A DNA stretch of 64,000 nt from Alcaligenaceae bacterium (lineage in GTDB: Bacteria; Pseudomonadota; Gammaproteobacteria; Burkholderiales; Burkholderiaceae_B), in assembly GCA_013416395.1 (NCBI GenBank), contig JACCEP010000003.1, positions 372,001 to 436,000 on the forward strand. The letters are read 5' to 3'. The notes beneath the pieces are model-generated. The model was not told where the DNA came from, searched no databases, and saw only the letters and a list, made by a program, of their open reading frames with translations. This document shows, piece by piece, positions 10,753-21,500 of the stretch (within the stretch, counting starts at the first letter, position 1; every line of letters starts with the position of its first letter). The translations under genes were made by a program, and so were the position numbers.

Positions 10753-11172
10753 TTATGACAGATCCACAGGCTTGCCGCGCAACCGTTTGACCTCGCCGTG
10801 CGAAATTTTGCGCTGAACACGGCGCCGCTGCGACGCTCTGGTTGGCCGGGTTGGTTTGCGTATGGCGGGTTTGTCCAGCGCAGAACGCACCAACTCGATC
10901 AACCGCTCAATGGCATTAGCACGGTTTTTTTCCTGACTGCGAAATGACTGTGCCTTAATGATGATGACGCCATCTTTGGAAATGCGACGGTCTGACAAAG
11001 CCAGCAAAGCGGCTTTGCTTTCATCATCCAGGCTTGATCGAGCCACATCAAAACGAAGATGAACGGCGCTCGATACTTTGTTAACATTTTGGCCTCCGGC
11101 GCCCTGTGCCCGGATCATGGAAAACTCGATTTCGTTTTCGTCCAGGAAAACAGTGTCACTGACATGAAGCAT
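10753..11172 (-). CDS. arfB: Alternative ribosome-rescue factor ArfB (YaeJ-type peptidyl-tRNA hydrolase)
   Basis: ArfB releases nascent chains from ribosomes stalled on mRNA without a stop codon. The 139-residue protein carries the catalytic GGQ in RAQGAGGQNVNKVSSAVHLR and the basic C-terminal tail (RKPTRPTRASQRRRVQRKIS) that probes the empty mRNA channel. Both are typical of the family and distinguish it from the longer RF1/RF2. The window also encodes SmpB at 59.8 kb, so this genome appears to have both rescue routes. Confidence 0.93.
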   Translation of the reverse strand: MLHVSDTVFLDENEIEFSMIRAQGAGGQNVNKVSSAVHLRFDVARSSLDDESKAALLALSDRRISKDGVIIIKAQSFRSQEKNRANAIERLIELVRSALDKPAIRKPTRPTRASQRRRVQRKISHGEVKRLRGKPVDLS

Positions 11173-11330
11173 GGCTTGCTTTACCCTTTAAACCTTAAAG
11201 ACCGTATCTGGGGATGGCTTGTGCGCAGCGGTCTGTGTTTGCGCTTGGCATTTTGCGTATTGGCGCGCGGTGCACAATGGATAGGCATATTACAATATGC
11301 GACTTTCATTCCTTTACCCAGAGAAAATCA

Positions 11331-11744
11331 GTGAGAAAAATAGTAGGCGGAAAACTTCATGGCATACGCGTTACCGGGGCCGATCTTGAATACCACGGTT
11401 CTATTACGCTCGACCCCGACCACTGCGAAGCAGCTGGTATCTTGCCCATGGAATTCGTCGAAATCTGGAACAAAAACTCGGGTGCCCGGATCAGCACCTA
11501 CGTTATTTACGGCGAACGTGGCTCGCGCTGCTGCATATTAAATGGCGCAGCGGCCCGCACTTGCCAGCGCGGCGATGAGGTCATTATCGCTAATTCAATG
11601 TACATAAGCGAAAACGAGCTTGAAAGCGTCAAGCCTGCAGTGCTCACCTTTAACCCTGACAATTCCATTAACGAGCGTCTGGGCTACAGCGTAGGGCGAG
11701 ACGATCAGGGGCGCCTGAAGTTCGATATCGTCAGGTTTGATTAA
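11331..11744 (+). CDS. panD: Aspartate 1-decarboxylase proenzyme
   Basis: PanD converts aspartate to beta-alanine for pantothenate synthesis. It self-cleaves between Gly and Ser to make a pyruvoyl group; the YHGSITLD segment places this site at Gly23-Ser24 or thereabouts. Other family features are the catalytic lysine in [24 protein letters not shown] and ILNGAAAR. The GTG at 11331 was chosen because translation from it aligns with the family N-terminus; the open frame upstream to 11214 has no family similarity. The ribosome binding site is weak. The C-terminus (about 10 residues ending KFDIVRFD) is slightly longer than in E. coli. Confidence 0.92.
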   Translation: MRKIVGGKLHGIRVTGADLEYHGSITLDPDHCEAAGILPMEFVEIWNKNSGARISTYVIYGERGSRCCILNGAAARTCQRGDEVIIANSMYISENELESVKPAVLTFNPDNSINERLGYSVGRDDQGRLKFDIVRFD

Positions 11745-11799
11745 ACCCGCCTCTCTAGGCCACGCTAAAGGAGCACCTCGGGCCCAGCGTTCAGGCTAA

Positions 11800-11913
11800 G
11801 GTCCAGATCTAGGTCCAGGTCGAGGCTCTGGTCCTAGCTCTGATCCTAGCTCTAGTTCAGGTGCAGGTTCTAGTTAGGGTTCTAGTTCAGGTTCTAGTTT
11901 GGCTCCTGGTTTG
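11800..11913. repeat. Degenerate 6-bp repeat tract across the malQ 3' end
   Basis: About 19 consecutive hexamers of the types GGTCCA, GGTTCT, AGTTCA and AGCTCT run from the panD-malQ gap into the last codons of malQ. On the malQ strand the hexamers supply its TAG stop codon and repeat TAG several more times in frame. Confidence 0.8.
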
Positions 11914-14455
11914 AGCCGTGATCCAGTTTCTCACCTGATGAGCCTGTAGATATAGCTGTCGTTGCACGCGCTGAGGCGACGCGCGCGGCAATAGCCCGAC
12001 CTTGCCTGATGCTCTCCAGGCTTTTCTGATTTTCGCTGTCGTCAAAAAGCGTTTCAACCGACTGCGGCAGACGCTGAATCCAGCTCGGGTGACCTTTGCC
12101 TTTAACGCCTGCTACAGTCGATGTGTCTGACTGATTGGGTTGTTCATGCGGCCTGATAGCGCCTGCCATGGTCGATGTTCCCGGCGGACTCGGTTGTTCA
12201 AGTAGTCCGACAGCACCCGCCGCAGTCGATGTCCCCGGCAGATTCGGTTGTTCAAGTAGTCCGATAGCGCCCGCCGCGGTCGATGTGCCTGGAAGATTGG
12301 GTTGTTCAAGTAACCCGAGGATGTCTTCGACGGGAATAATAACCAAAGGGCCGGGCGTGGCTGCCACATACTTCAGAATGGCCTGTCTTGGCGCGCCTGC
12401 ACTGTCGGGTGGCACGTCATTGGTTGGCAATCTGGCCAACAATGCTTTTTTTGTCGCGCTTCGGTCAGTACGCTGCTGATCGGCCTGTTGCGCTGTCACG
12501 TGCGCCAATTGCTCGCGCCAGCGTATATCTCGGGCAGCCCACCAGCCTTCTATCGTCGGCAGATCATGGGTGGTCGTGGTTGCCATGGTCCAGTCAGGCC
12601 AGTTACCTTGCTCCTCAAACCACAACACGCTGGTACCCAGCACGCCTTTTTCTTGTAGATGTGCGTTAAAGTCGGGCGGGACCGTTCCGAGATTTTCGCC
12701 GATCACAATCGCACTGTGCCGCCATGCCTCAAGCACGAGCAATCGGAGCATATCCTGGAATGGGTAGCGAAGGTAAACACCTTCGTGGGCTTGCGCGCCC
12801 TTGGGCACCAACCACATGCGCGCCAGGCCCATAATATGATCCATGCGTATGCCCCCGGCATGACGCAAATTAGCGCGCAAGGTTTCAATAAACCCCATAT
12901 AGCCATTGCGCTGCAAAGCATGCGGCGAAAACGCAGTAATACCCCAGCTCTGGCCTTGCGGCTGAAACACATCCGGCGGCGCCCCCACTGATACGTCATG
13001 CAGGATCTCGCGCTGCCGACTCCAGGCGTGGCTGCCTCGCGCGTCGGTGCCAATGGCAAGGTCGGTAATCAGGCCTACTGACATGCCACTGCCGCGTGCG
13101 GCGGCCTGTGCTGCAGCCAGCCCTTGGTCAGCAAGCCATTGCAGAAAGCAATGAAAATCGACGTCGTTACGGTGCTCAGCTGCAAAACGCTGCGCCGCCG
13201 CGCCTTCCGGATCGTGCAGCGCTGCAGGCCAGTCTTGCCAGCCGCTTTCCGGGCCAAGAGTTTGGCAATAGATCGCTGACAGCGCCTCATAGCGCGCATG
13301 GCTTTCAAGCGCTTCACCCCCCTCTGCGCAAAATTGGCGAAAATCGCGGGCCGGCGCGTGGTCACTGCTTTGGTCAAACCGATCAAAGCATTGCCGCAGT
13401 AAGGCCAGATGAGCATGCATGTACACAGGCCAGTTTATGGTGTCAATGTCGCCTTTCGCCAAGTCTTGCATCTGGCCGCCCAGTGCGGGCGCAGTCGAGT
13501 CTGTATGCCCGACGTGGCTGTCCGAGCGAGTGGCAAGCCCTACGCGTGTGGCGCTTTCGGCCGCTTTATTCATTCCGAGCGCTGCGGCATCAGGCCCATC
13601 TATGAATGATGGGTCGGCGTAAGCCACGTTCAAAAACAGGCGACTTGATGGTGAGTACGGGCTGTAGCGCTCCGGCGCGGCAGTAAACAGCGCATGCACT
13701 GGACTGATCGCTACGGCGCTTGCCCCTGTATGCCCCGCCCGCGTGACAAAGTCCGCCAGCACAGAAAAATCACCGACACGGTTACCGGATTTTTGCCCCC
13801 GCAAGCTGTACACCTGTGCCGCGATGCCCCAGGCCAGTGTCCGTGCGCCGTTGCTGTTGCTGGTGATCTGGCTGTTGCCGTTGTCGCGGCTGTTGTCGTT
13901 GCTGCTGGTGAGCTTGCTGTTGCTGTTGTCTGTGCTGGTGCCGCAGCTGGTGCCGTTGCTGATGCCCGTACCGATAACTGTGCTTGTGCCTGCACCTGTG
14001 CTGGGCAGCGGTGCAGGACATCGCAAAGGGCATACAGCAAGCGCGATGCAGCAATCGCCTATGTAAAGATGGTGATAACCTGGCTCGTAAATGGGAGCAA
14101 TACGGGCTACGCCGGGTTCCCGCCATGTTGTTGCGCCGTCAATGCGCAGACCTGATTCAAGTACCAATTGGCTGTTGATATTGCCTCGCCAGGGAAAATC
14201 CAGTATTTGTCCGACATCAATAACCCACAATCTACCAGCTGCGCTGATGAGCTCTGGCGCACCGGCCGCCAACACCCGGCGGTGGCTGTCTTGAATCTGC
14301 GCGGGTGTGGCGCACGGGAACCCCAATGCGACAAGCAAACTGCGTAAACTGTCGTCGCTGACCTCTTGCGTCTGACTAAATACATCTTGCCAAACGGGTA
14401 CCAGACCTGCAGCAACCGCCAGCGTCCGCAATGGATTGTTTGCCTGCCTTGTCAT
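11894..14455 (-). CDS. malQ: 4-alpha-glucanotransferase (amylomaltase) with repeat expansions
   Basis: MalQ disproportionates maltodextrins and releases glucose. The 853-residue protein is about 150 residues longer than E. coli MalQ. GH77 motifs are clear: GIRMDHIMGLARMW (nucleophile Asp), SAIVIGENLGTVPPDF (acid/base Glu) and TTTHDLPTIEGWW. The extra length comes from a Ser/Thr/Asn-rich insert near residues 155-205 and a four-fold tandem repeat at residues 714-784 inside the conserved C-terminal motif. Its ATG directly follows the glgX stop (TGAATG), so it is the last gene of the glgE-treS-glgB-glgX-malQ operon. Whether the inserts impair activity is unknown; the catalytic residues are intact. 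Confidence 0.93.
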   Translation of the reverse strand: MTRQANNPLRTLAVAAGLVPVWQDVFSQTQEVSDDSLRSLLVALGFPCATPAQIQDSHRRVLAAGAPELISAAGRLWVIDVGQILDFPWRGNINSQLVLESGLRIDGATTWREPGVARIAPIYEPGYHHLYIGDCCIALAVCPLRCPAPLPSTGAGTSTVIGTGISNGTSCGTSTDNSNSKLTSSNDNSRDNGNSQITSNSNGARTLAWGIAAQVYSLRGQKSGNRVGDFSVLADFVTRAGHTGASAVAISPVHALFTAAPERYSPYSPSSRLFLNVAYADPSFIDGPDAAALGMNKAAESATRVGLATRSDSHVGHTDSTAPALGGQMQDLAKGDIDTINWPVYMHAHLALLRQCFDRFDQSSDHAPARDFRQFCAEGGEALESHARYEALSAIYCQTLGPESGWQDWPAALHDPEGAAAQRFAAEHRNDVDFHCFLQWLADQGLAAAQAAARGSGMSVGLITDLAIGTDARGSHAWSRQREILHDVSVGAPPDVFQPQGQSWGITAFSPHALQRNGYMGFIETLRANLRHAGGIRMDHIMGLARMWLVPKGAQAHEGVYLRYPFQDMLRLLVLEAWRHSAIVIGENLGTVPPDFNAHLQEKGVLGTSVLWFEEQGNWPDWTMATTTTHDLPTIEGWWAARDIRWREQLAHVTAQQADQQRTDRSATKKALLARLPTNDVPPDSAGAPRQAILKYVAATPGPLVIIPVEDILGLLEQPNLPGTSTAAGAIGLLEQPNLPGTSTAAGAVGLLEQPSPPGTSTMAGAIRPHEQPNQSDTSTVAGVKGKGHPSWIQRLPQSVETLFDDSENQKSLESIRQGRAIAARVASARATTAISTGSSGEKLDHGSNQEPN
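12104..12316 (-). repeat. Four in-frame ~54-bp repeats in malQ
   Basis: Three 18-residue units and one 17-residue unit encode variants of GLLEQPNLPGTSTAAGAI. The third and fourth are more diverged (GLLEQPSPPGT, RPHEQPNQSDT). The canonical MalQ C-terminus has a single GLxEQxNxPGT followed by xHPNWRRRL; here the HPSWIQRL continuation comes only after the fourth copy. Confidence 0.93.
13840..13993 (-). repeat. 6-bp-periodic low-complexity tract in malQ
   Basis: A run of GTTGCT/GTTGTC-like hexamers on the plus strand encodes a Ser/Thr/Asn/Gly-rich stretch (for example NSNSKLTSSNDNSRDNGNS) at about residues 155-205 of MalQ. It lies before the SLRGQKSGNRVGDF motif that begins the conserved barrel. 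Confidence 0.8.
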
Positions 14456-16576
14456 TCAGGCCGCCGCGCCCGGGCCGTCGAGCTCGCCCGCCAGCAACAC
14501 CAGACCATGCGCCCCCACCCTGACTTTAGGGGAAGACGGCTGGCTGGATTCTGGCTGTACCGCTTCCACGCTGGTATCCAACTGCACGGACAAGTGGATA
14601 TAGGTAGATGGCAGGACAAAATCGATGGGTTCTTCGCCTGCGTTAAGCAGAAGAAGCGTGATGTCGATGCTGTCTGACTGCAGAGCAGCACGCTGCAGCC
14701 CCAGAACACGACCCTCGGGGTAGTCCCAGGCGGCCTGTGACATGACATTGCCGTCCATGTCATACCAGCAGATACGTGGCAGCCCCGGCATCAGTTCGTG
14801 GTTACCATCCTCAAAACGGGCAAGACGCAAAGAAGGATGCTGCCGCCGCAACGCGCTAAGCCTGGACACAAAGGCCGTCAGGCGCCTTCCTTCAGCAGAA
14901 TCCGCCTGCGACCAGTCTAGCCATGAGGTTTCATTGTCCTGACAATAGGCGTTGTTGTTGCCATTCTGGCTATTGCCGAACTCGTCACCCGCCAGCAACA
15001 TGGGCGTGCCATTCGAGAAAAAGACGCTGGCCAGCATAGAGCGCAACACCACGCCGCGCACGCGCAAAATATCGGCATCATCGGTGGGGCCTTCATGCCC
15101 CCAGTTATGGCTCTGGTTTTCGCCATGCCCGTCGTTATTATCATCGCCGTTGGCCTCGTTGTGCTTGCCGTCATACGACACAACATCGGCAGCAGTAAAG
15201 CCATCATGCGACGCAATATAGTTAATAGATGCCCACGGACGCCGGTGCCTATGGTCAAAAATGGCGGGTGAGCCTATCAGCCAGTCGGCAAGTTCACCCC
15301 GCAACCCAGCCTCGCCCTTCCAGAAACGGCGCATACCGTCGCGATAGCGGTCATTCCATTCGGCAAACCCCGGTGGATGTTGACCCAGCTGATAGCCATC
15401 CGGGCCAATATCCCAGGGCTCTGAGATCAGCTTCAGGCGTGACAAAACCGGATCTTGCAAGATTGCGTCAAAAAAACCAGAACCCGGATCAAAACCAGTG
15501 CCCTCACGCCCCAGCGTAACGCCCAGATCAAAACGAAAGCCGTCAATACGGTAGCTTTGCGCCCAGTAACGCAATGAGTCCATAACCATTTGCAGCACAC
15601 GCGGGTGGGATAAATTAACGGTGTTACCGCAACCGGTATCGTTAATGTAGTAACGCTCGTCGCCTGCCACCAGCCGGTAATAGCTGGCGTTATCCAGGCC
15701 TCGCCATGACAGCGTTGGCCCCAGCTCGTTACCCTCACACGTATGGTTGTAGACCACATCAAGAATCACCTCAATACCGGCATCCTGAAGCCGGCGTATG
15801 GCCATGCGCAAATCATTACCATAGCCATTGGCAAGATAGGTGAGCTCAGGCGCAAAAAAGGCCAGTGTGTTGTAACCCCAATAGTTTTTAAGGCCCCGCT
15901 CAACCAGAAAATGGTCGTTCAAAAATGCATGAACCGGCAACAGTTCAATAGCCGTTACGCCCAGCGCATGCAGATGATCGATAAAGTGCGGGTGAGCCAG
16001 CCCGTCGCTATTGCCGCGCCACTCAGGGCGCAACGCCTCGCGCCGCTGCGACACGCCGCGAAGATGCGCCTCGTAAATAACCGTATCAGCCCAGGGGGTG
16101 CAAGGGCGCGCCAACTCACCCCAGTTAACGTTATCGTTCGTCACCACACTCTTGGGCACAAAAGGTGCCGAATCGCGCTTATCCAGGCTCAAATCCGCCT
16201 TCGAGTGCCGTACGCGGTAGCCGAACAGTGCATCAGACCAGCGCAACGGCCCTTCAAGCTGGCGCGCATACGGGTCAACCAACAATTTTTGAGGGTTAAA
16301 ACGATGTCCGTTTCTGGGGTCGTAAGGCCCATACGCCCTGTAGCCATAAACCAGGCCAGGCCCGGTGTCGGGCAGGTAGCCATGCCAAACCTCATCGGTG
16401 CATTCGGGCAGCACATAGCGCTTGAGTTCTTTGCGCCCCCGCGCATCGAAAATACACACTTCGATTTTGCTGGCGTTCGCCGAAAAGACTGCAAAATTAA
16501 CACCCAGCCCGTCGCTGGTAGCGCCCATTGGGTAAGGCAAGCCCGGGGCAAGTTTATCGGCAAGTATCGTCCGCAT
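14456..16576 (-). CDS. glgX: Glycogen debranching enzyme
   Basis: GlgX hydrolyses alpha-1,6 branches of limit-dextrin type glucan. The 706-residue protein has an N-terminal CBM48 (GLGVNFAVFSANASKIEVCI), then a GH13_11 barrel with IEVILDVVYNHTCEG, IDGFRFDLGVTLGR (nucleophile), KLISEPWDIGPDGYQLG (acid/base) and INYIASHDGFT. It lies 3 nt after glgB and directly abuts malQ. The pairing with malQ matches the known route in which GlgX releases short maltodextrins and MalQ recycles them. Confidence 0.95.
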   Translation of the reverse strand: MRTILADKLAPGLPYPMGATSDGLGVNFAVFSANASKIEVCIFDARGRKELKRYVLPECTDEVWHGYLPDTGPGLVYGYRAYGPYDPRNGHRFNPQKLLVDPYARQLEGPLRWSDALFGYRVRHSKADLSLDKRDSAPFVPKSVVTNDNVNWGELARPCTPWADTVIYEAHLRGVSQRREALRPEWRGNSDGLAHPHFIDHLHALGVTAIELLPVHAFLNDHFLVERGLKNYWGYNTLAFFAPELTYLANGYGNDLRMAIRRLQDAGIEVILDVVYNHTCEGNELGPTLSWRGLDNASYYRLVAGDERYYINDTGCGNTVNLSHPRVLQMVMDSLRYWAQSYRIDGFRFDLGVTLGREGTGFDPGSGFFDAILQDPVLSRLKLISEPWDIGPDGYQLGQHPPGFAEWNDRYRDGMRRFWKGEAGLRGELADWLIGSPAIFDHRHRRPWASINYIASHDGFTAADVVSYDGKHNEANGDDNNDGHGENQSHNWGHEGPTDDADILRVRGVVLRSMLASVFFSNGTPMLLAGDEFGNSQNGNNNAYCQDNETSWLDWSQADSAEGRRLTAFVSRLSALRRQHPSLRLARFEDGNHELMPGLPRICWYDMDGNVMSQAAWDYPEGRVLGLQRAALQSDSIDITLLLLNAGEEPIDFVLPSTYIHLSVQLDTSVEAVQPESSQPSSPKVRVGAHGLVLLAGELDGPGAAA

Positions 16577-16579
16577 TGT

Positions 16580-18583
16580 CTATCCTTCTGCAATAAAGAC
16601 CACCGTCGCCAGAGGTGGCAGCAGCAATGAAAGTGACTGCGCGTGACCATGTGAGGCAATCTCTTCAGACTGAACACCACCCTGGTTGCCCAAGTTTGAC
16701 CCGCCGTAGTGCTGTGCATCGGTATTGATGGCTTCACGCCACCGCCCGGCACGGGGTACGCCAATGCGATAGGCGCTGCGCGGCACGGGCGTCATGTTGC
16801 TGACGACCAAAACATGCTGATCATGGCTCATCCGTAAAAACGCAAAAACACTATTGCTGCTGTCATCGCCGATCACCCAGGAAAACCCTTCGGGGACCGC
16901 ATCCGTGCCAAACAGTGCCGGGGTCGCGGCATAAAGCTTGTTCAGGTCTCTGACCAGCCGTTGCACACCGGCATGCGGCGTGTCATGATCACCCGCAAAA
17001 TGCAATAACGGGCCGCAGATGGGCGCGATTTGCCCGACCTTAGACTCAGCGTCGTCCTTGCCGCCCCCGGCACCCAGACAGGCCCAGTCGATCTCGCCAT
17101 CGTGATCCCATTCGCGCCACTGCCCAATCTCGTCGCCCATAAAAAGCAATTTCTTGCCCGGATGACCCCACATAAAACCAAGATAAGCGCGCAGGTTGGC
17201 AAAGCGCTGCCAAGTGTCGCCAGCCATTTTGCCTATCATGGAGCCTTTGCCATGCACCACCTCGTCGTGCGACAGCGGCAAAATAAAGCGCTCAGAGTAG
17301 GCATACACCATGCCAAACGTCATGTTGTTGTGGTGATGGCGTCGGTGTATGGGGTCATGCTGCATGTAGTTCAGTGTGTCGTGCATCCAGCCCATGTTCC
17401 ACTTGTAGTCAAACCCCAACCCGCCGTCTTCCACCGAATTGGTGACGCCTGGCCACGCCGTCGATTCTTCGGCAATCATGATGGCGCCCGGGCATTCGTG
17501 GTGGGCCAGCTTATTCAGGTCACGCAGAAACTGCACCGCTTCCAGGTTCTCTCGGCCGCCGTAGCGATTAGGTATCCACCCTCCCGCTTCACGACTGTAG
17601 TCAAGATAAAGCATGGAAGCCACGGCGTCGACACGCAGGCCATCAACATGATATCGGCCCAGCCACTCAAGGGCGCTGGCCATCAAAAAGTTACGCACCT
17701 CATTACGCCCGAGGTTATAGATTAATGTGTTCCAGTCTGGATGAAAGCCCTGACGTGGATCAGCATGCTCATACAGCGCGGTACCATCAAACCACGCCAG
17801 ACCATGGGCGTCAGACGGAAAGTGGGCCGGCACCCAGTCCAGAATCAGCCCCAGCCCTGCCGCATGACAGTGGTCGACAAATGCGGCAAGCTGCTCAGGC
17901 GTACCATAGCGCGCTGAAGGTGCAAACATGCCCAGAGGCTGGTAACCCCACGAGCCCGTAAAGGGGTGTTCGGTGATGGGCAGTAATTCGATATGGGTGA
18001 AGCCCATGTTGACGGCATAGTGAATAAGCTGCTCGCCCAGGGTTTGCCATACGCTGCCCTGCCCCTGATGACGCATCCACGACCCCATATGCACTTCATA
18101 AATGGCAAGCGGCGCGTCAGATGCCTGCTTTGATGCACGGGCAGCCATCCAGGGTTCATCTGTCCAGTTAAAGGCAGTGGAGTTTGCGACCACTGATGCG
18201 GTAGCGGGAGGCAGTTCGGCCTGCCGCGCATAGGGGTCAGCCTTTAGCGGCAACACACGACCATCGGGGCCGTGCAGCTGGTACTTGTAGAGTGCACCGG
18301 GCATGACATCGGGGATAAACACCTCCCACACGCCACTGCCCTGCCGCCGCTCCATGGGGTGGCGCATGCCGTCCCAGTTATTGAAATCGCCGACCACAGA
18401 CACCTTACGCGCATTGGGCGCCCATAAGGCAAACCTGACGCCCTCTTTCGCGTTCAGGCTTGTAACGTGCGCACCCAGGCGGTCGGCGATCTGAAGATGT
18501 TGGCCTTCGCCAATAAGATGCAGATCAAGCTCACCCAACATGGGCGAGGACGAACTGCCCATATGGCCTGTTTTTGTGCTCAC
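16580..18583 (-). CDS. glgB: 1,4-alpha-glucan branching enzyme
   Basis: GlgB introduces alpha-1,6 branches into the glucan made by GlgE. The 667-residue protein has one N-terminal CBM48 ([20 protein letters not shown]) and a GH13_9 barrel with [43 protein letters not shown] and [14 protein letters not shown]. It lacks the extra N1 domain of the longer E. coli enzyme. Its ATG overlaps the treS stop (ATGA), so the two are translationally coupled. Confidence 0.96.
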   Translation of the reverse strand: MSTKTGHMGSSSSPMLGELDLHLIGEGQHLQIADRLGAHVTSLNAKEGVRFALWAPNARKVSVVGDFNNWDGMRHPMERRQGSGVWEVFIPDVMPGALYKYQLHGPDGRVLPLKADPYARQAELPPATASVVANSTAFNWTDEPWMAARASKQASDAPLAIYEVHMGSWMRHQGQGSVWQTLGEQLIHYAVNMGFTHIELLPITEHPFTGSWGYQPLGMFAPSARYGTPEQLAAFVDHCHAAGLGLILDWVPAHFPSDAHGLAWFDGTALYEHADPRQGFHPDWNTLIYNLGRNEVRNFLMASALEWLGRYHVDGLRVDAVASMLYLDYSREAGGWIPNRYGGRENLEAVQFLRDLNKLAHHECPGAIMIAEESTAWPGVTNSVEDGGLGFDYKWNMGWMHDTLNYMQHDPIHRRHHHNNMTFGMVYAYSERFILPLSHDEVVHGKGSMIGKMAGDTWQRFANLRAYLGFMWGHPGKKLLFMGDEIGQWREWDHDGEIDWACLGAGGGKDDAESKVGQIAPICGPLLHFAGDHDTPHAGVQRLVRDLNKLYAATPALFGTDAVPEGFSWVIGDDSSNSVFAFLRMSHDQHVLVVSNMTPVPRSAYRIGVPRAGRWREAINTDAQHYGGSNLGNQGGVQSEEIASHGHAQSLSLLLPPLATVVFIAEG

Positions 18584-21500
18584 GCAACCACCTCTTTAGC
18601 GCCTGATGCCGATGGTTTCATAATACGGCACACAACGCGATGCAGACCTGCCAGCGGAATAGGCAGCCACTCTGGGCGATGTGCCGCTTCATAACACACC
18701 TCATACGCAGCCTTTTCCAACAGGGCCAGATCAAGCAAACCATGGTCGCCCACCTCAGGCCATGTCGCCATCGCCGATGACGTCGTGACAGGCGTGATGG
18801 CAGCCTGCGCAGCCTGAGGGCCTACCGCCTCATCCAGGGCCTTGGCATAACCGTCGAGAAAGGCACTGCTGGCACTCTGACAAAACCGCTCGAGAAGCTC
18901 GTGCCGCAGAGACTGCAGCGTTGCCGCAGCAGGCCCGGTCTGTGGTTCCTCGGCCATTTCATCCGTCGGGTTCGTTGACGCAGGAACAGCGTCGATGGCC
19001 TGCGCCACAAACGTGGCTGACGCATAATCGAAGGAGCGCAGCATACCCGCCACATCCCGCCACGGGGTTGCCTTGAGCCGGCGCTCGGCCAGCGGGCGCA
19101 CCGGCTCGCCTTCAAAATCAATAAGGTAGACGTCTCCCTGTGCGATCAGCACCTGCCCCAGATGAAAGTCGCCATGAATGCGGATGCGCTGCGTGCCCAC
19201 CAAGTGTTTGACGCGCTGCTCCAGCGTCTTGCGAAGTGCGGGCCGCCAGGCTTGCAGCTCAGTCAACTGAGCCTGCGCGGCAACTGGCAGCGATGCACGG
19301 GCATCCGTCGCATTCTTGATGGCCTGATCCACCATACCTTGTATGGCTTTAAGCCAAACGCGTGCATCACGTTCTGTGGCATTTTCGGGCGCGAATGCTG
19401 CGTCCGACGTGGGTTTCGCCAGAACAGCGTGCATCTGGGCGAGTCGACGCCCCATGGTGGCCGCCACGGCGCGATAGCTCAGCAACTCTTCTTCATAGTC
19501 CGCTTCGCTTTCCAGGGTGAGTGCGGCATTTTCAAGAATGCGCTTAAGGTAGTCTTGAGTCCAGGCCCACGCATCTCCCTGGTTTTCAATGCGCTGATGC
19601 AGCAAGGCCAGGGTGTGGGGCGTACCACTTGCGTCGACACGCCGCATTTCACCCAGTAACGCCGCCACATTTCCAAAGCCGTTCTGGCTTAGCTGGCGTG
19701 TCATCTCGGCCTCAGGGTGCACACCAGGCACGATATGGCGCAAAATCTTCAGTATGGCCTGATCACCCACCAAGACCGAGCTGTTCGACTGTTCGCCATG
19801 AAACCACGACACCTCCAGCGCTTGCGACCAATCCATGGCCTGCAGGGCCGGCTCGGCATTAAACTCTATGCTGTCTTCGCCATCGCTGGTCTCCACAGGA
19901 ATTCGACGCTGCTGGCTAAAGCTCTCGATCAACGCCAGTGCGAAGCCAGGCATGGTGTAGGCATCTGTGACCATACCCACATCAGACACTCTGCGCACGC
20001 GGGCAATGGCATATTGGGCAGCCATACCCCCGGGTGCTTCCGACCAGAACATGGCCAGTGGCAAAAAGTACCGGCTTTTGCCTTCGCCCTGCTCCACATC
20101 AACCTCTGCCAGCCACATCTCGGTTTGCCCAGGAAGCGGCGCCAGGTAAGCAATCGCAGCAGAAGCAGGTTTGATGTCTCCGGGAAACCATCGCTGTCGC
20201 GTCAGATAAAGCGGTAGAACATCTTGAGCCAGACGGCGGCGGGCATCGTCCGCAAACGGGTGGCTGGCTCGCGAGCGCCACACCAGTGTTACGTAGTCAG
20301 GGAGTTGTTCGGGCATGCTGGCGTGCCAGCTAGGCGGTGAGGCGCTTGCACTCAGGTCAAACCAGTAAAAACCGTAGGGAGGCAGCGTCAGCAAATAGGG
20401 AAGCTCGCCAATGGTCGGAAAGGCTGTCCCGCCTAACAATTCTATGGGCACCCTGCCCGCCATAAGCGGCAAATTCAACTCGACCGGCTGAGAGGCATTA
20501 GACAGATTCGCCACGCACAACAACGACACGCCTTCATACTCCCGCAGATAGGCCAGTATCTTACGGTTGCCTGGAAACAGAAAACGCAAACTACCGCGGC
20601 CGAATGCATGCGTCTGTTGACGTTTGGCGAGCATGCGGCGGGTCCAGTTAAGTAGCGAATGGGGATCACGCTGCTGAGCCTCTACGTTGACGGCTTCATA
20701 ACCATACAAAGGCCCCATGAGCACAGGCAACTGCAGGCGCTCCGGGTCAGCACGTGAAAACCCACCGTTGCGATCCGGTGTCCACTGCATGGGGGTGCGC
20801 ACCCCATCTCGATCACCTAAATGAATATTGTCACCCATGCCTATTTCGTCGCCGTAATACAGCACAGGTGTGCCCGGCATGGAAAGCAGCAAGCTGTTCA
20901 TCAATTCAATACGGCGCCTGTCTCTTTCCAGCAGCGGTGCCAGACGCCGCCGTATGCCCAGATTGATGCGGGCCCGACGATCGGCTGCATACACTTCCCA
21001 AAGATAGTCACGCTCGCTGCTGGTGACCATTTCCAGCGTCAATTCGTCATGGTTACGCAAAAAGATCGCCCACTGGCACGAGGCAGGAATCTCAGGCGTC
21101 TGCTGCATAATGTCTGTAATGGGGAAGCGGTCAGCGCGGGCGATGGCCATGTACATGCGCGGCATAAGCGGAAAATGAAACGACATATGGCACTCGTCAC
21201 CCTGACCGAAGTATTCTTGCGCGTCTTCCGGCCATTGATTTGCCTCGGCCAGCAGCAGACGCCCCGGAAACTCCTCATCCATGACGGCCCGAATCTTGCG
21301 TAGTACTGCATGGGTTTCGGGCAGGTTTTCGTTATTGGTGCCCTCGCGTTCCACAAGATAAGGGACGGCGTCCAGACGCAACCCGTCCACGCCCATGTTC
21401 AGCCAATACCGCATCACATTCAGGATCTCTTTAAGCACCTGCGGGTTGTCATAATTGAGATCAGGCTGATGGGAATAAAAACGGTGCCAAAAATATGCGC

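Noticed and set aside
11214-11330. 39-codon N-terminal extension of PanD
   Set aside because: Family alignment begins exactly at the GTG codon 11331.
13711-14155. Ala/Val-rich and Gln-rich frames opposite malQ
   Set aside because: They are antisense shadows of the Ser/Thr/Asn-rich low-complexity insert of malQ.
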